Part shown: piece by piece, positions 22,904 through 29,935 of the stretch
Layout of the letters: each line of letters opens with the position of its first letter
Position numbering within the stretch: the stretch's first letter is position 1
Origin: UBA10107 sp964572885
GTDB lineage: Archaea; Nanobdellota; Nanobdellia; Woesearchaeales; UBA10107
NCBI GenBank assembly: GCA_964572885.1
Contig: CAZNFC010000003.1
Span: 1-30,763 of the forward strand
Direction of reading: 5' to 3'
Length of the DNA stretch: 30,763 nt
The notes under the pieces: generated by a model
What the model was told of the DNA's origin: nothing
What the model saw: only the letters and a program-made list of their open reading frames with translations
Database searches by the model: none
Translations under genes and position numbers: made by a program

Positions 22904-22914
22904 TTTTTAAATAA
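22904..22914 (+). promoter_or_regulatory. TATA-like box for the hypusine/polyamine operon
   Basis: TTTTTAAATAA is centred 25 nt before the ATG at 22934. That places the predicted transcript start exactly on the small ORF's start codon. Confidence 0.55.
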
Positions 22915-22933
22915 CCTCTATTTTCGTCATTGC

Positions 22934-22984
22934 ATGAGAACGCCAAAGATGGGCTATGATTCAGTAAGGAAGTCAGGCAGTTAG
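22934..22984 (+). CDS. 16-codon leaderless upstream ORF
   Basis: The peptide MRTPKMGYDSVRKSGS is encoded from ATG 22934 to TAG 22982-22984. The promoter spacing predicts that the mRNA begins at or next to this ATG, so it would be read as a leaderless ORF. Deoxyhypusine synthase follows after 72 nt with its own Shine-Dalgarno (AGGTG, 23046-23050). This is the layout of a regulatory leader peptide, perhaps for polyamine- or arginine-dependent control (two Arg, two Lys). It may equally be fortuitous. Confidence 0.4.
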   Translation: MRTPKMGYDSVRKSGS

Positions 22985-23056
22985 TTCTTAGTTATATTTC
23001 TTGAGTTTGTTTAGATGTTTATTTGTGTTTAGAATAATAAGACTAAAGGTGCTAAT

Positions 23057-24001
23057 ATGGAATATGTAAAAGATTTCAAATGGAAGAGCGGAGTATCAGT
23101 AAGAGAGTTAGTAGATTCATATCAGACGATAGGATTCCAGAGCATTGAGCTGAAGAAAGCAGCTGATGTGATAGTAAAGATGAAGAAGGATTCTGCAAAG
23201 ATATTCCTTACATTCACTTCAAACATGGTAACTTCAGGATTAAGAGGATTCTTCGCCCAATTAATATCATTGAAGATGGCCGATGTTATAGTCACGACTG
23301 TAGGAGGAGTTGAAGAAGATATAATGAAGGCATCAGGAGAAAGATTCTCTATAGGAAGCTTTGAGACTGATGACGTAGAACTGCATGAAAAAGGAGTGAA
23401 CAGGGTAGGCAATCTATTCATCAACACTGAAAGCTATATGAATTTTGAGGATAAGATAAAACCTATTCTTGATGCATTATATAAAAAACAATCCAGATGG
23501 ACTGTCTCAGATATGCTGAAAGAGATAGGACTGATGCTTAATGATGAAAATTCAATATTGTACCAAGCAGCAAAACATAATGTGCCAATATTCTGCCCGG
23601 CAATAACTGACGGAGCATTCGGATTCCATCTATACTTATTCCAGCAGGATCACAAAGACTTCATAGTTGATGTCGTAAAGGATTTCGGAAACATATTGTT
23701 CACTACAAATCATGATGAGAAGAAAGGAATCATAGCATTAGGCGGTTCAATCTCGAAGCATCATGCGATATTATGCACTTTATTGAATGGAGGAGCTGAA
23801 TATGCCGTCTATATGACGACTGCGCATAAGACATCAGGATCTATGTCAGGAGCAACGACAAACGAGGCAAAATCATGGGGAAAAGTAAAGGAAGAAAGCG
23901 ATGTTGCGACAGTCTTAGGAGATGTGACGATAATGTTTCCATTGGCGATGATAAATGCATTGGAACAATTGAATGAAGAGGGATTGCTGAAAAATGTCTA
24001 A
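23057..24001 (+). CDS. dys: deoxyhypusine synthase
   Basis: It transfers the aminobutyl group of a polyamine to a lysine of archaeal aIF5A, using NAD+. The protein has 314 residues. FLTFTSNMVTSGLRGFF is the NAD-binding segment near the N-terminus. PIFCPAITDGAFG is a family block, and TNEAKSWGK carries the catalytic Lys in the SWGK context. The aIF5A gene itself is not in the window. The start has a Shine-Dalgarno (AGGTG) 6 nt away. The stop overlaps the decarboxylase start by 8 nt, which ties polyamine making to its use. Confidence 0.95.
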   Translation: MEYVKDFKWKSGVSVRELVDSYQTIGFQSIELKKAADVIVKMKKDSAKIFLTFTSNMVTSGLRGFFAQLISLKMADVIVTTVGGVEEDIMKASGERFSIGSFETDDVELHEKGVNRVGNLFINTESYMNFEDKIKPILDALYKKQSRWTVSDMLKEIGLMLNDENSILYQAAKHNVPIFCPAITDGAFGFHLYLFQQDHKDFIVDVVKDFGNILFTTNHDEKKGIIALGGSISKHHAILCTLLNGGAEYAVYMTTAHKTSGSMSGATTNEAKSWGKVKEESDVATVLGDVTIMFPLAMINALEQLNEEGLLKNV

Positions 24002-25016
24002 ATTCATCCTATCGAAATCTAAAGCAGTATCTCAATACAATAAAGTCAAATCTATTGCTGATGTTATCTCTTACAGCTCCAAGACAAATCCTTTGATTAC
24101 TAAAATATTAGAGGAGAATACAGATTCCTTGTTCAGTGTTCATCTTGTTAATGAGCTAAAGAATATAAAAGATAAATCAAGAGTCGTCTTTCTTGCTCAG
24201 GCATTGAATCAGGAACAGCTTAAAAAACTCACAAAACAAGAAATAAAAAGCTTTGTCGTAGATAATGAGTCTGACTTAGATGAGATAATCAAATTCTTAG
24301 AAAATAATGAAGTTGAGATAAATCTCATGCTCAGATTGAAATTAAAAGAAAATACGCTGAAGACTGAAAGATATTTCGTGTTTGGGATGAATTCAGAGAT
24401 AATTAATAAGAGGATAAAAGAGATAAGAATCAATCCTAAGATAAAACAGTTAGGAGTCCACTTCCACAGGAAAAGCCAGAACATGAGCGAGTGGAATCTT
24501 ATTTACGAAATATCAAACAGCATAGAAGAAGATACATTAAAATCAATCGATATGATGTGCATAGGAGGAGGACTTCCAGCAAATTACGCAAACACGAATG
24601 TCGATGTCATAAATTCAATCTTTACAAAAATAAAAGAATTCAAGGAATGGTTGAATAAAAATAACATCAAACTTATGATAGAGCCTGGAAGGTTCATTGC
24701 GGCTCCTTCGGTTAAATTAGTTACGAATATAATAGGAATGCATGAAAATAACATCATAGTTGATGCTTCTGTATATAACTCAGATTTGGATGCTCTAATT
24801 GTCCCTGTAAAACTATTGATTGAAGATGAATTAGAAAAAGGAACTTCTTATGCAATCAAAGGAATAACTCCATGCTCGATGGACCTGTTCAGATACAGGG
24901 TTTATCTCAATAATCCTAAGATAGGAGATAACATAGTATTCCTTAATGCAGGAGCATACAATTTCACCTCTAAGTTCTGCGATCTGGATGAGATAGAGAC
25001 AGAAATCGTTGATTAA
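23994..25016 (+). CDS. fold-III PLP decarboxylase (ornithine/DAP/carboxynorspermidine type)
   Basis: This is a cytosolic amino-acid decarboxylase of the alanine-racemase-fold group, 340 residues. Lys30 in YSSKTNP is at the place of the PLP Lys. GVHFHRKSQ is the barrel motif with His, IGGGLP binds phosphate, and EPGRFIAAP is a strongly kept block. ITPCSMD with its Cys and Asp, and FLNAGAYN, are the dimer-interface catalytic motifs. It is shorter than most ornithine decarboxylases (about 400), closer to carboxynorspermidine decarboxylases. Coupling to deoxyhypusine synthase points to polyamine synthesis as the role; the exact substrate is undecided. Confidence 0.87.
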   Translation: MSKFILSKSKAVSQYNKVKSIADVISYSSKTNPLITKILEENTDSLFSVHLVNELKNIKDKSRVVFLAQALNQEQLKKLTKQEIKSFVVDNESDLDEIIKFLENNEVEINLMLRLKLKENTLKTERYFVFGMNSEIINKRIKEIRINPKIKQLGVHFHRKSQNMSEWNLIYEISNSIEEDTLKSIDMMCIGGGLPANYANTNVDVINSIFTKIKEFKEWLNKNNIKLMIEPGRFIAAPSVKLVTNIIGMHENNIIVDASVYNSDLDALIVPVKLLIEDELEKGTSYAIKGITPCSMDLFRYRVYLNNPKIGDNIVFLNAGAYNFTSKFCDLDEIETEIVD

Positions 25017-25017
25017 A

Positions 25018-25029
25018 TTTATATATAAG
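25018..25029 (+). promoter_or_regulatory. TATA box for the 25047 gene
   Basis: TTTATATATAAG is centred 24 nt before the ATG, suggesting a leaderless mRNA with strong promoter consensus. Confidence 0.55.
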
Positions 25030-25046
25030 TTAAAATTGCACTCCAC

Positions 25047-26150
25047 ATGGCACCGAAACTATTTGTAAGAAGAGGAGCACTGCATCTTGTTGAAAGAATA
25101 GGAGAAGTAATCCAAGTCAGGAAAATGCCAAGAGTATTATCAAAAAGTCCTCTGACTGCAGAGTTTCAGGACTACTCATTTCCAGAATTCCCAAACGATT
25201 CACTTCCTGTAAAAAGAGATAAACAAATATCTGACACATTGAATAAATTTAATGAACATTTTCACAAACACATATCTCCTTATAACGGAACACCTAAAAG
25301 AAGAAGAATACCTGCTCTCTGGAGCGGTTATCGTTCCTGTGTTGTGATTGATAAGACAGGACAGATGTTCAGATTAAAAGGCATCGCATTCAACAAGAAG
25401 AAACCTGAAACCAAAATAAGAAAGACGTACACAAGAGTCGAAGGCGGACAATTATTGAGAAATGCTGAAAATGAACACTTGTATTCAGACAGATTCAATG
25501 AAGTCCTACGCAACGAAGGAATTGTTCCGCCGATGGAATATGCTGGAATGGACAGATATCCGATAAGAGTTGATGGAGATAACCTTGCTGCAAGCATAAT
25601 CCGTATCGAAGGAGACACAAGACTTGACGAATTATTTTACGTCTGTGAAAGACTTTATCTCGACAGGAAAAATAATAACGGAGCAAGATTCCTTGAGCGT
25701 ACTTCCGAGCTTTATTTCGATTTGGGCTTCATTGTCGGAAGATTAAAGAAATTGATGGATAAGAATGGACAGACATGGAGCGATAATTCAAGAAGAAGCA
25801 ATGCAAACATAGGAAATGTCGTTCTTTATTCCTTAGGAAGAAGCAAAGTCGGAGTTGGTTTAGTTGATTTCGATGCTTCATGCGATATAAGGGATAAATC
25901 AGAATCAAGATTGAAATATCAGCAAAAACGGGAACACAAAAATTTTCTAGTAAGCACGACTTGGAACTGCACATCACTGAGACAGATAGGCGACTATAAG
26001 CCAGTCAAACCTCTTAGAGAAGTGCGTCCTTTAAGATTGGCATGCGCCAAAGGATTCGCATCAGGATATGATGTTGATCCTGCAAAAATACATCACACCA
26101 TCGAACTTGGACAGATATATGATGCATTTGGGATTTCTACAAGAAAATAG
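25047..26150 (+). CDS. unknown protein with possible kinase-like fold
   Basis: This is a 367-residue soluble, basic protein. I do not recognise a family. Features that resemble the protein-kinase/aminoglycoside-kinase fold are a strand ending in MFRLKG with Lys111 (place of the ATP Lys), a later acidic helix (DRFNEVLRNEG), SNANIGNVV at about 250-258 (place of the catalytic-loop Asn) and GLVDFDAS at about 268-275 (place of the DFG Asp). The usual HxD catalytic Asp is not obvious. The N-terminal 90 residues (basic, FPEFPND, KRRRIP) and the C-terminal 60 match nothing I know. Treat the kinase idea as weak. Confidence 0.55.
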   Translation: MAPKLFVRRGALHLVERIGEVIQVRKMPRVLSKSPLTAEFQDYSFPEFPNDSLPVKRDKQISDTLNKFNEHFHKHISPYNGTPKRRRIPALWSGYRSCVVIDKTGQMFRLKGIAFNKKKPETKIRKTYTRVEGGQLLRNAENEHLYSDRFNEVLRNEGIVPPMEYAGMDRYPIRVDGDNLAASIIRIEGDTRLDELFYVCERLYLDRKNNNGARFLERTSELYFDLGFIVGRLKKLMDKNGQTWSDNSRRSNANIGNVVLYSLGRSKVGVGLVDFDASCDIRDKSESRLKYQQKREHKNFLVSTTWNCTSLRQIGDYKPVKPLREVRPLRLACAKGFASGYDVDPAKIHHTIELGQIYDAFGISTRK

Positions 26151-26171
26151 ATATTATAGAATCTGAAATGT

Positions 26172-26819
26172 CTATCTATTTAATTCGCTCATAATCCTGC
26201 TTTGATAAGACTTAATATCAGACAAATCCTTTACTCTTGGCGGATGTTTCATTAAATATTCAATTGATCTTTTTCCGTATTTATCTATTACCGGTCCAAC
26301 CAGATGATAACCTATCTCATCTATGTCGCAATCTTTCCATTCATCCAAGTCGTCTGGCCAGTCTTCATCCCCAAATAAAGTACTTTCTCCAGATAATTTT
26401 TTGCTAAAGTATTCCGCGATTCCTTCCACGACAAGGTCCATTGAGATTGTCTGATATTTATCATTAAATTCTGCAAAACAATAATTAAGTTCTCCATTCC
26501 TGTTTAGTTCATCCTGATATGCATGGCCTAATTCATGGTCTATTGTGCTATTTTCAGGAACACTTCCGATAGGAAGATATATTGTATGGTCATCAAAGTG
26601 ATATTCTGCTAAATTAGAACCGCGGATATCTCTTCCATTACGCACTACAAATTTAAACTTTGGCTCTCTTGAATGTTCTATACCCAGTATTTTTTCCTGG
26701 AGCTTGATTCTTTGCTTTATTATCTGCTTTATGTTATCATTAAGACTTATCTCACTTGATGCCTGTGGAAAAATACTTAACAATATAGCTAATGTAATAC
26801 TTCTCTTGCTTATGTTCAT
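26172..26819 (-). CDS. secreted gluzincin-like metallopeptidase, unknown family
   Basis: The protein has 215 residues. The signal-like N-terminus (about residues 4-22, RSITLAILLSIFPQ) suggests export. The zinc motif is H95-E96-L-G-H99 (STIDHELGHAYQ), and EGIAEYF (Glu132 and Glu136) supplies the third ligand as in gluzincins. Two cysteines (NYCFAE and DCDID) are spaced so that a disulfide is possible outside the cell. Such small secreted peptidases are common in DPANN genomes. The start lies 26 nt from a TATA-like box shared with the divergent dph6. Confidence 0.8.
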   Translation of the reverse strand: MNISKRSITLAILLSIFPQASSEISLNDNIKQIIKQRIKLQEKILGIEHSREPKFKFVVRNGRDIRGSNLAEYHFDDHTIYLPIGSVPENSTIDHELGHAYQDELNRNGELNYCFAEFNDKYQTISMDLVVEGIAEYFSKKLSGESTLFGDEDWPDDLDEWKDCDIDEIGYHLVGPVIDKYGKRSIEYLMKHPPRVKDLSDIKSYQSRIMSELNR

Positions 26820-26840
26820 GATAAAAGAAATAAACAGGTA

Positions 26841-26850
26841 ATCTATAAAT
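26841..26850 (-). promoter_or_regulatory. TATA-like box for the secreted metallopeptidase
   Basis: ATTTATAGAT on the minus strand is centred 26 nt before the ATG at 26819. Confidence 0.45.
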
Positions 26851-26861
26851 CTTGCCTAAAG

Positions 26862-26874
26862 ATATATAAATATA
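26862..26874 (+). promoter_or_regulatory. TATA-like box for dph6
   Basis: ATATATAAATATA is centred about 26 nt before the ATG at 26893, in the divergent gap. Confidence 0.5.
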
Positions 26875-26892
26875 CATAAAATAATAATATTA

Positions 26893-27573
26893 ATGAAACT
26901 TGGCGTATTGTTCTCAGGAGGAAAAGACTCTGTATTTGCTATGTACAAGGCTATGCAAAAGCACGAGATAGTCTGTTTGATTTCGTTAATCTCCTCAAAT
27001 AAGGAAAGCTTCATGTTTCATACCCCTAATGTTGAACTTACTCAGATGCAGGCAGATGCATTAGAGACCACATTGATAAGAAAAGAGACGAAAGGAGAAA
27101 AGGAGAATGAATTAGAAGATCTGAAGGACGCAATATTTAAGGCAAAAAAGGAATATAAAATTGAAGGAATAGTCACAGGAGCGATTGAATCTGTCTATCA
27201 GGCGACAAGGATACAAAAAATTTGTGATGAACTTGATGTCTGGTGTTTCAATCCATTATGGCAGGCTGACCAGTTAGAACATCTGGATGAATTGATCAAA
27301 TCAGGGTTTAAAGTTATTATTTCCGCTGTTCTTGCAGAACCATTCACCAAAAAATGGCTCGGAAGAGAGATTGATGAGAAAGCTGTAAAAGAACTTGATA
27401 AACTGCATAAAAGCCATAAGATAAATCCTGCAGGTGAAGGAGGAGAATTCGAGACATTTGTTCTTGATGGACCGATGTTCAAGAAAAAAATTCAAATTGA
27501 AGAATTCGATATTGATTTTAAGAATAATTCAGGAATATATGAGATAAAGAAAGCTAAACTTGCTGAAAAATAA
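26893..27573 (+). CDS. dph6: diphthine-ammonia ligase
   Basis: It performs the last step of diphthamide synthesis, ATP-dependent amidation of diphthine on archaeal elongation factor 2. The protein has 226 residues, an N-type ATP pyrophosphatase. The PP-loop SGGKDS is at residues 8-13. GIVTGAIESVYQATRIQ and NPLWQADQ are family blocks. The C-terminal motif NPAGEGGEFET is diagnostic. It is a one-gene unit with its own leaderless-type promoter. Its 3' end overlaps the convergent zwf-like gene by 20 nt. Confidence 0.95.
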   Translation: MKLGVLFSGGKDSVFAMYKAMQKHEIVCLISLISSNKESFMFHTPNVELTQMQADALETTLIRKETKGEKENELEDLKDAIFKAKKEYKIEGIVTGAIESVYQATRIQKICDELDVWCFNPLWQADQLEHLDELIKSGFKVIISAVLAEPFTKKWLGREIDEKAVKELDKLHKSHKINPAGEGGEFETFVLDGPMFKKKIQIEEFDIDFKNNSGIYEIKKAKLAEK

Positions 27574-28549
27574 CTCCTTTCTCGTAATGCCCTAATTTTG
27601 GATTAATCTTTGATACCACATCAATTATCTTCCATGAAAGAAGTGTATGTCCAAAATCAGGGAAATCTTTTTTATCTGAATTGAAGAATCTCCTGAACAT
27701 CTCGAGATAAGGATTCTCGTATGAATCTATATCTATCTTCTTTCCGTCAATCTCCACATAATTTACTTTCGATGCAAAGGCCTTTCCTGTCATGAACTCG
27801 AATGTCTTTCCTTTCGATTCAAGAATAAGATGGACGAAAGTCTCTGTGTCTGAACTTTTTCCAAGCTCTTTTGTATATCCTTCATACTGCTTCCTTTCAT
27901 ACTTGACAATCTTGAAATCAGATAAGTCATCAAACAGCTTAAACGCAATATTCAGGAAATGGCTCTGGATCATGTCTTTCAATGCTCCTGTTGAATCATA
28001 GTATGTCAGCCTTCTCTCAAGGCCCAATGTCTCTAAAGCAACAATCTTTAACTTTGAGAAATCCTTTTTATGCAATGTCAAGATATTTCTCTTGAAAAGA
28101 TAATGATCCGATATGAGAACATCCAATCCGTATTTATTTATTATAGCATGCAGTTTTTCAGCATGAGATAAATCATTTCCGAATGGCTTTTCAACAAGAA
28201 TTCTCAGATTATATCCTTTCTTCTTCAAATTTCCAAGTTCGTTGAAAATATCTCCAAGTTCAGAAGGAGGAAGAGATATGTAAAAGAGATTTACATTACT
28301 TTTGTCTAAATAAGGAAGAAATAACTCTGACATATTTTTATTATTAAAATCCACTTTGATATATTTTATTTTCTCAATAAACTCATGAACGCATCTTCCT
28401 TCAGAGCATACAGATTCAATATATCCTTCTGAAGTGTAATCCTTTCTTCCGAGAGCGTATATCTCAATTGGCTTGTTCAGTTCCTGAAGAGCAGGAAGGA
28501 CCTTTCTCCTGACTAAGTCTCCTGTAGAGCCGAATATGAAGAGTTTCAT
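27554..28549 (-). CDS. short glucose-6-phosphate dehydrogenase-like protein
   Basis: This is a Zwf-family oxidoreductase of 331 residues. The N-terminal NADP motif is FGSTGDL (residues 5-11). EKPFGNDLSHA, DHYLFK (usually DHYLGK, Lys kept) and DSTGALKDMIQSHFLN (catalytic His kept) match G6PDH motifs in order. Typical Zwf has about 480-500 residues; here the C-terminal sheet is much shortened. The ORF reaches 28672, but ATG 28549 (MKLFIFG) puts the NADP motif at its normal place and is 26 nt from a TATA-like box. It may oxidise glucose 6-phosphate or another sugar phosphate; activity is uncertain. Confidence 0.85.
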   Translation of the reverse strand: MKLFIFGSTGDLVRRKVLPALQELNKPIEIYALGRKDYTSEGYIESVCSEGRCVHEFIEKIKYIKVDFNNKNMSELFLPYLDKSNVNLFYISLPPSELGDIFNELGNLKKKGYNLRILVEKPFGNDLSHAEKLHAIINKYGLDVLISDHYLFKRNILTLHKKDFSKLKIVALETLGLERRLTYYDSTGALKDMIQSHFLNIAFKLFDDLSDFKIVKYERKQYEGYTKELGKSSDTETFVHLILESKGKTFEFMTGKAFASKVNYVEIDGKKIDIDSYENPYLEMFRRFFNSDKKDFPDFGHTLLSWKIIDVVSKINPKLGHYEKGVIFQQV

Positions 28550-28570
28550 ACATAGATGGCATACGGCAAA

Positions 28571-28581
28571 ACTTATAAATC
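28571..28581. promoter_or_regulatory. shared bidirectional TATA-like box, zwf-like/HAD
   Basis: ACTTATAAATC reads ATTTATAAGT on the other strand. Its centre is 26 nt before the zwf-like ATG (28549) and about 25 nt before a start site that just precedes the HAD ATG (28609). Confidence 0.45.
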
Positions 28582-28608
28582 TGATGGAAGATATAAGTAT
28601 AGAGGAAA

Positions 28609-29211
28609 ATGATTGAAGCAATAATATTTGATTTAGGCGGAGTTTACCTAAATAGAGGTTTGTGGATTGCAAGGGCTGAATTTGCTAAGAAGTTCAATAT
28701 CCCTATAGAAGATACCGTAACAGTATTTATCAAAAAACATTACGGAGATTATTTTTCAGGAAAAATTACTGAAGAAGAATATTGGAAAAGATGTTTAGAT
28801 GATCTTGGGATTAAGGAAGACTTCAGGATTTTAAGAAAAATATTGTTAGAATCATACAAACCAAATAAAGATATGCCAGAAGTTTTGAATCACCTTAAAA
28901 AACAAGGCTATCGATTAGGATTATTGTCAGATCAGACAAGAGAGTGGTGGCCTGAGTTGGACAAGAAGCATGGGATTTCAAAGCACTTCGATTTTGTTTT
29001 AATCTCTTATGCAGTCGGCTTGACAAAGAAAGATATTCAATTATACAAATTAGCATTACAGAAAACAGATGTAAAACCAGAGAACTGCGTTTACATTGAT
29101 GATTTAGAAGAGAATCTGCCACCGGCACGATCTTTAGGCATGAAAACTATTCTTTACAAAGATACAGATCAGTTGTTGAAAGAATTATCTGCTCTTGGAA
29201 TTAAAGTATGA
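28609..29211 (+). CDS. HAD-superfamily hydrolase (subfamily IA)
   Basis: This is a cytosolic phosphatase-type protein of 200 residues. Motif I is IIFDLGGV with Asp8; the second acidic residue of DxD is replaced by Gly, as in the HAD-IA3 group that includes epoxide-hydrolase N-terminal domains and some phosphatases. Motif II is LLSDQT, and motif IV is VYIDDLEEN. A helical cap lies between motifs I and II. Loss of the second Asp may weaken phosphatase activity. GAGG (28602-28605) sits very close to the ATG. The stop overlaps the next gene's start by 4 nt. Confidence 0.88.
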   Translation: MIEAIIFDLGGVYLNRGLWIARAEFAKKFNIPIEDTVTVFIKKHYGDYFSGKITEEEYWKRCLDDLGIKEDFRILRKILLESYKPNKDMPEVLNHLKKQGYRLGLLSDQTREWWPELDKKHGISKHFDFVLISYAVGLTKKDIQLYKLALQKTDVKPENCVYIDDLEENLPPARSLGMKTILYKDTDQLLKELSALGIKV

Positions 29212-29744
29212 TCCTAATAATCGATCTATGCTATGAAAAAGATTCTTTATCTAATCTCGAATTCGTCCAGCCGATAAAAAGGATAGTTGAATCTTTTGGA
29301 AAAAAGACGGAAGTCGTTCATTTCTCTGAATTAAAACCTACAATCATAGGTCATTCTGAAAGAGTCATTCTTTGCGGTACTGCTTTGAAAGACAATGAAT
29401 TCGTCTATCACAAAGATGAATTTGAGTTCTTGAAAAAATATAAAAAACCTGTTCTTGGAATATGCGCAGGAATGCAGATTATCGCTTTAGTGTTTGGCGG
29501 AAAACTCATCCAGGAAAAAGAGATAGGAATGACTCAAATATTGACTAAAGATGCAATATTTGGAGATTCAATGGTATCTGCATATGAATTGCACGGAAAT
29601 GGTGTTGTTCCTCCAAAAGATTTCCAGGTAATAGCTGAGAATATCAAATGGATACAGGCAATAAAGAAAGATAATATTTACGGCATAGTATTCCATCCTG
29701 AAGTAATGAATAGAAAATTGATTGAGAATTTCTTGAGATTATAG
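29208..29744 (+). CDS. class I glutamine amidotransferase
   Basis: This is a stand-alone glutaminase-type domain of 178 residues. The nucleophile elbow is GICAGMQ with Cys86, and the His/Glu pair is in FHPEV (His163, Glu165). ELHGNGVV stands at the place of the oxyanion/His block before it. The N-terminus (ILIIDLCYE) lacks the Gln-rich start of GMP synthase subunit A, so a GuaA role is not supported. It is coupled to the HAD gene. Substrate and partner synthetase are unknown. Confidence 0.85.
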   Translation: MILIIDLCYEKDSLSNLEFVQPIKRIVESFGKKTEVVHFSELKPTIIGHSERVILCGTALKDNEFVYHKDEFEFLKKYKKPVLGICAGMQIIALVFGGKLIQEKEIGMTQILTKDAIFGDSMVSAYELHGNGVVPPKDFQVIAENIKWIQAIKKDNIYGIVFHPEVMNRKLIENFLRL

Positions 29745-29746
29745 AT

Positions 29747-29761
29747 GCCGAATATATTCGG
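29747..29761. repeat. 14-bp perfect palindrome after the amidotransferase gene
   Basis: CCGAATATATTCGG occupies 29748-29761, four bases after the stop codon. It may act as a hairpin end for the HAD-amidotransferase mRNA. It is the left boundary of a 190-nt non-coding stretch. Confidence 0.4.
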
Positions 29762-29800
29762 GATAATTCCTTGACATAAGACACACAAGTCAACCACAAC

Positions 29801-29813
29801 AAATATATTTAAA
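29801..29813 (+). promoter_or_regulatory. TATA-like box upstream of the tRNA fragment
   Basis: AAATATATTTAAA is centred about 25 nt before 29832, just ahead of the tRNA-derived fragment. It may be the promoter of a lost tRNA gene copy. Confidence 0.5.
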
Positions 29814-29834
29814 CAGAACATTTCTAAAAAAATA

Positions 29835-29875
29835 AAAGCAACCAGCTGAAAGCTGATTGAGCGATCCCTGCTTAT
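29835..29875 (+). pseudogene. decayed tRNA fragment (anticodon and variable arms)
   Basis: These 41 nt match the tRNA-like gene at 29958-29997. There are five transitions, no transversion and one inserted base over the aligned part. The anticodon stem is ACCAG/CTGAT with one broken pair, the loop is CTGAAAG, and the variable-arm stem is TGAGC/GCTTA. There is no acceptor stem, no complete D-arm and no T-stem. It is a partial, diverged duplicate and cannot fold as a whole tRNA. Confidence 0.7.
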
Positions 29876-29891
29876 TCAATTAACAGTATTC

Positions 29892-29903
29892 AAATATATT
29901 AAT
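29892..29903 (+). promoter_or_regulatory. TATA-like box of the tRNA-like gene
   Basis: AAATATATTAAT is centred about 25 nt before 29922, leaving a leader of about 14 nt before the mature 5' end at 29936. Confidence 0.5.
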
Positions 29904-29916
29904 CTTTCGATAACAA

Positions 29917-29933
29917 TCTCAACTCAGTTGAGA
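29917..29933. repeat. 17-nt perfect palindrome at the tRNA 5' leader
   Basis: TCTCAACT C AGTTGAGA (arms 29917-29924 and 29926-29933) ends two bases before the acceptor stem. It could form a leader hairpin or serve as a protein site. Confidence 0.5.
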
Positions 29934-29935
29934 AC

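Larger units (their letters stand above)
22854..22992. repeat. 11-bp inverted repeat flanking promoter and uORF
   Basis: ACTAAGAACTA (22854-22864) and TAGTTCTTAGT (22982-22992) are perfect reverse complements. The left copy lies 40 bp before the TATA box. The right copy includes the stop codon of the 16-codon ORF. They bracket the control region of the deoxyhypusine synthase operon. Confidence 0.55.
29745..29935 (+). other. non-coding stretch before the tRNA-like gene
   Basis: This stretch holds no ORF of note. It contains the palindrome at 29748, two TATA-like boxes (29801 and 29892), a decayed tRNA fragment (29835-29875) and a 17-nt palindrome (29917-29933). It looks like a duplicated tRNA locus. 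Confidence 0.6.

Noticed and set aside
29208..29744. GMP synthase subunit A
   Set aside because: The glutaminase triad is present, but the N-terminal DNGGQ-type segment and the usual subunit A pattern are missing, so only a general class I amidotransferase is called.
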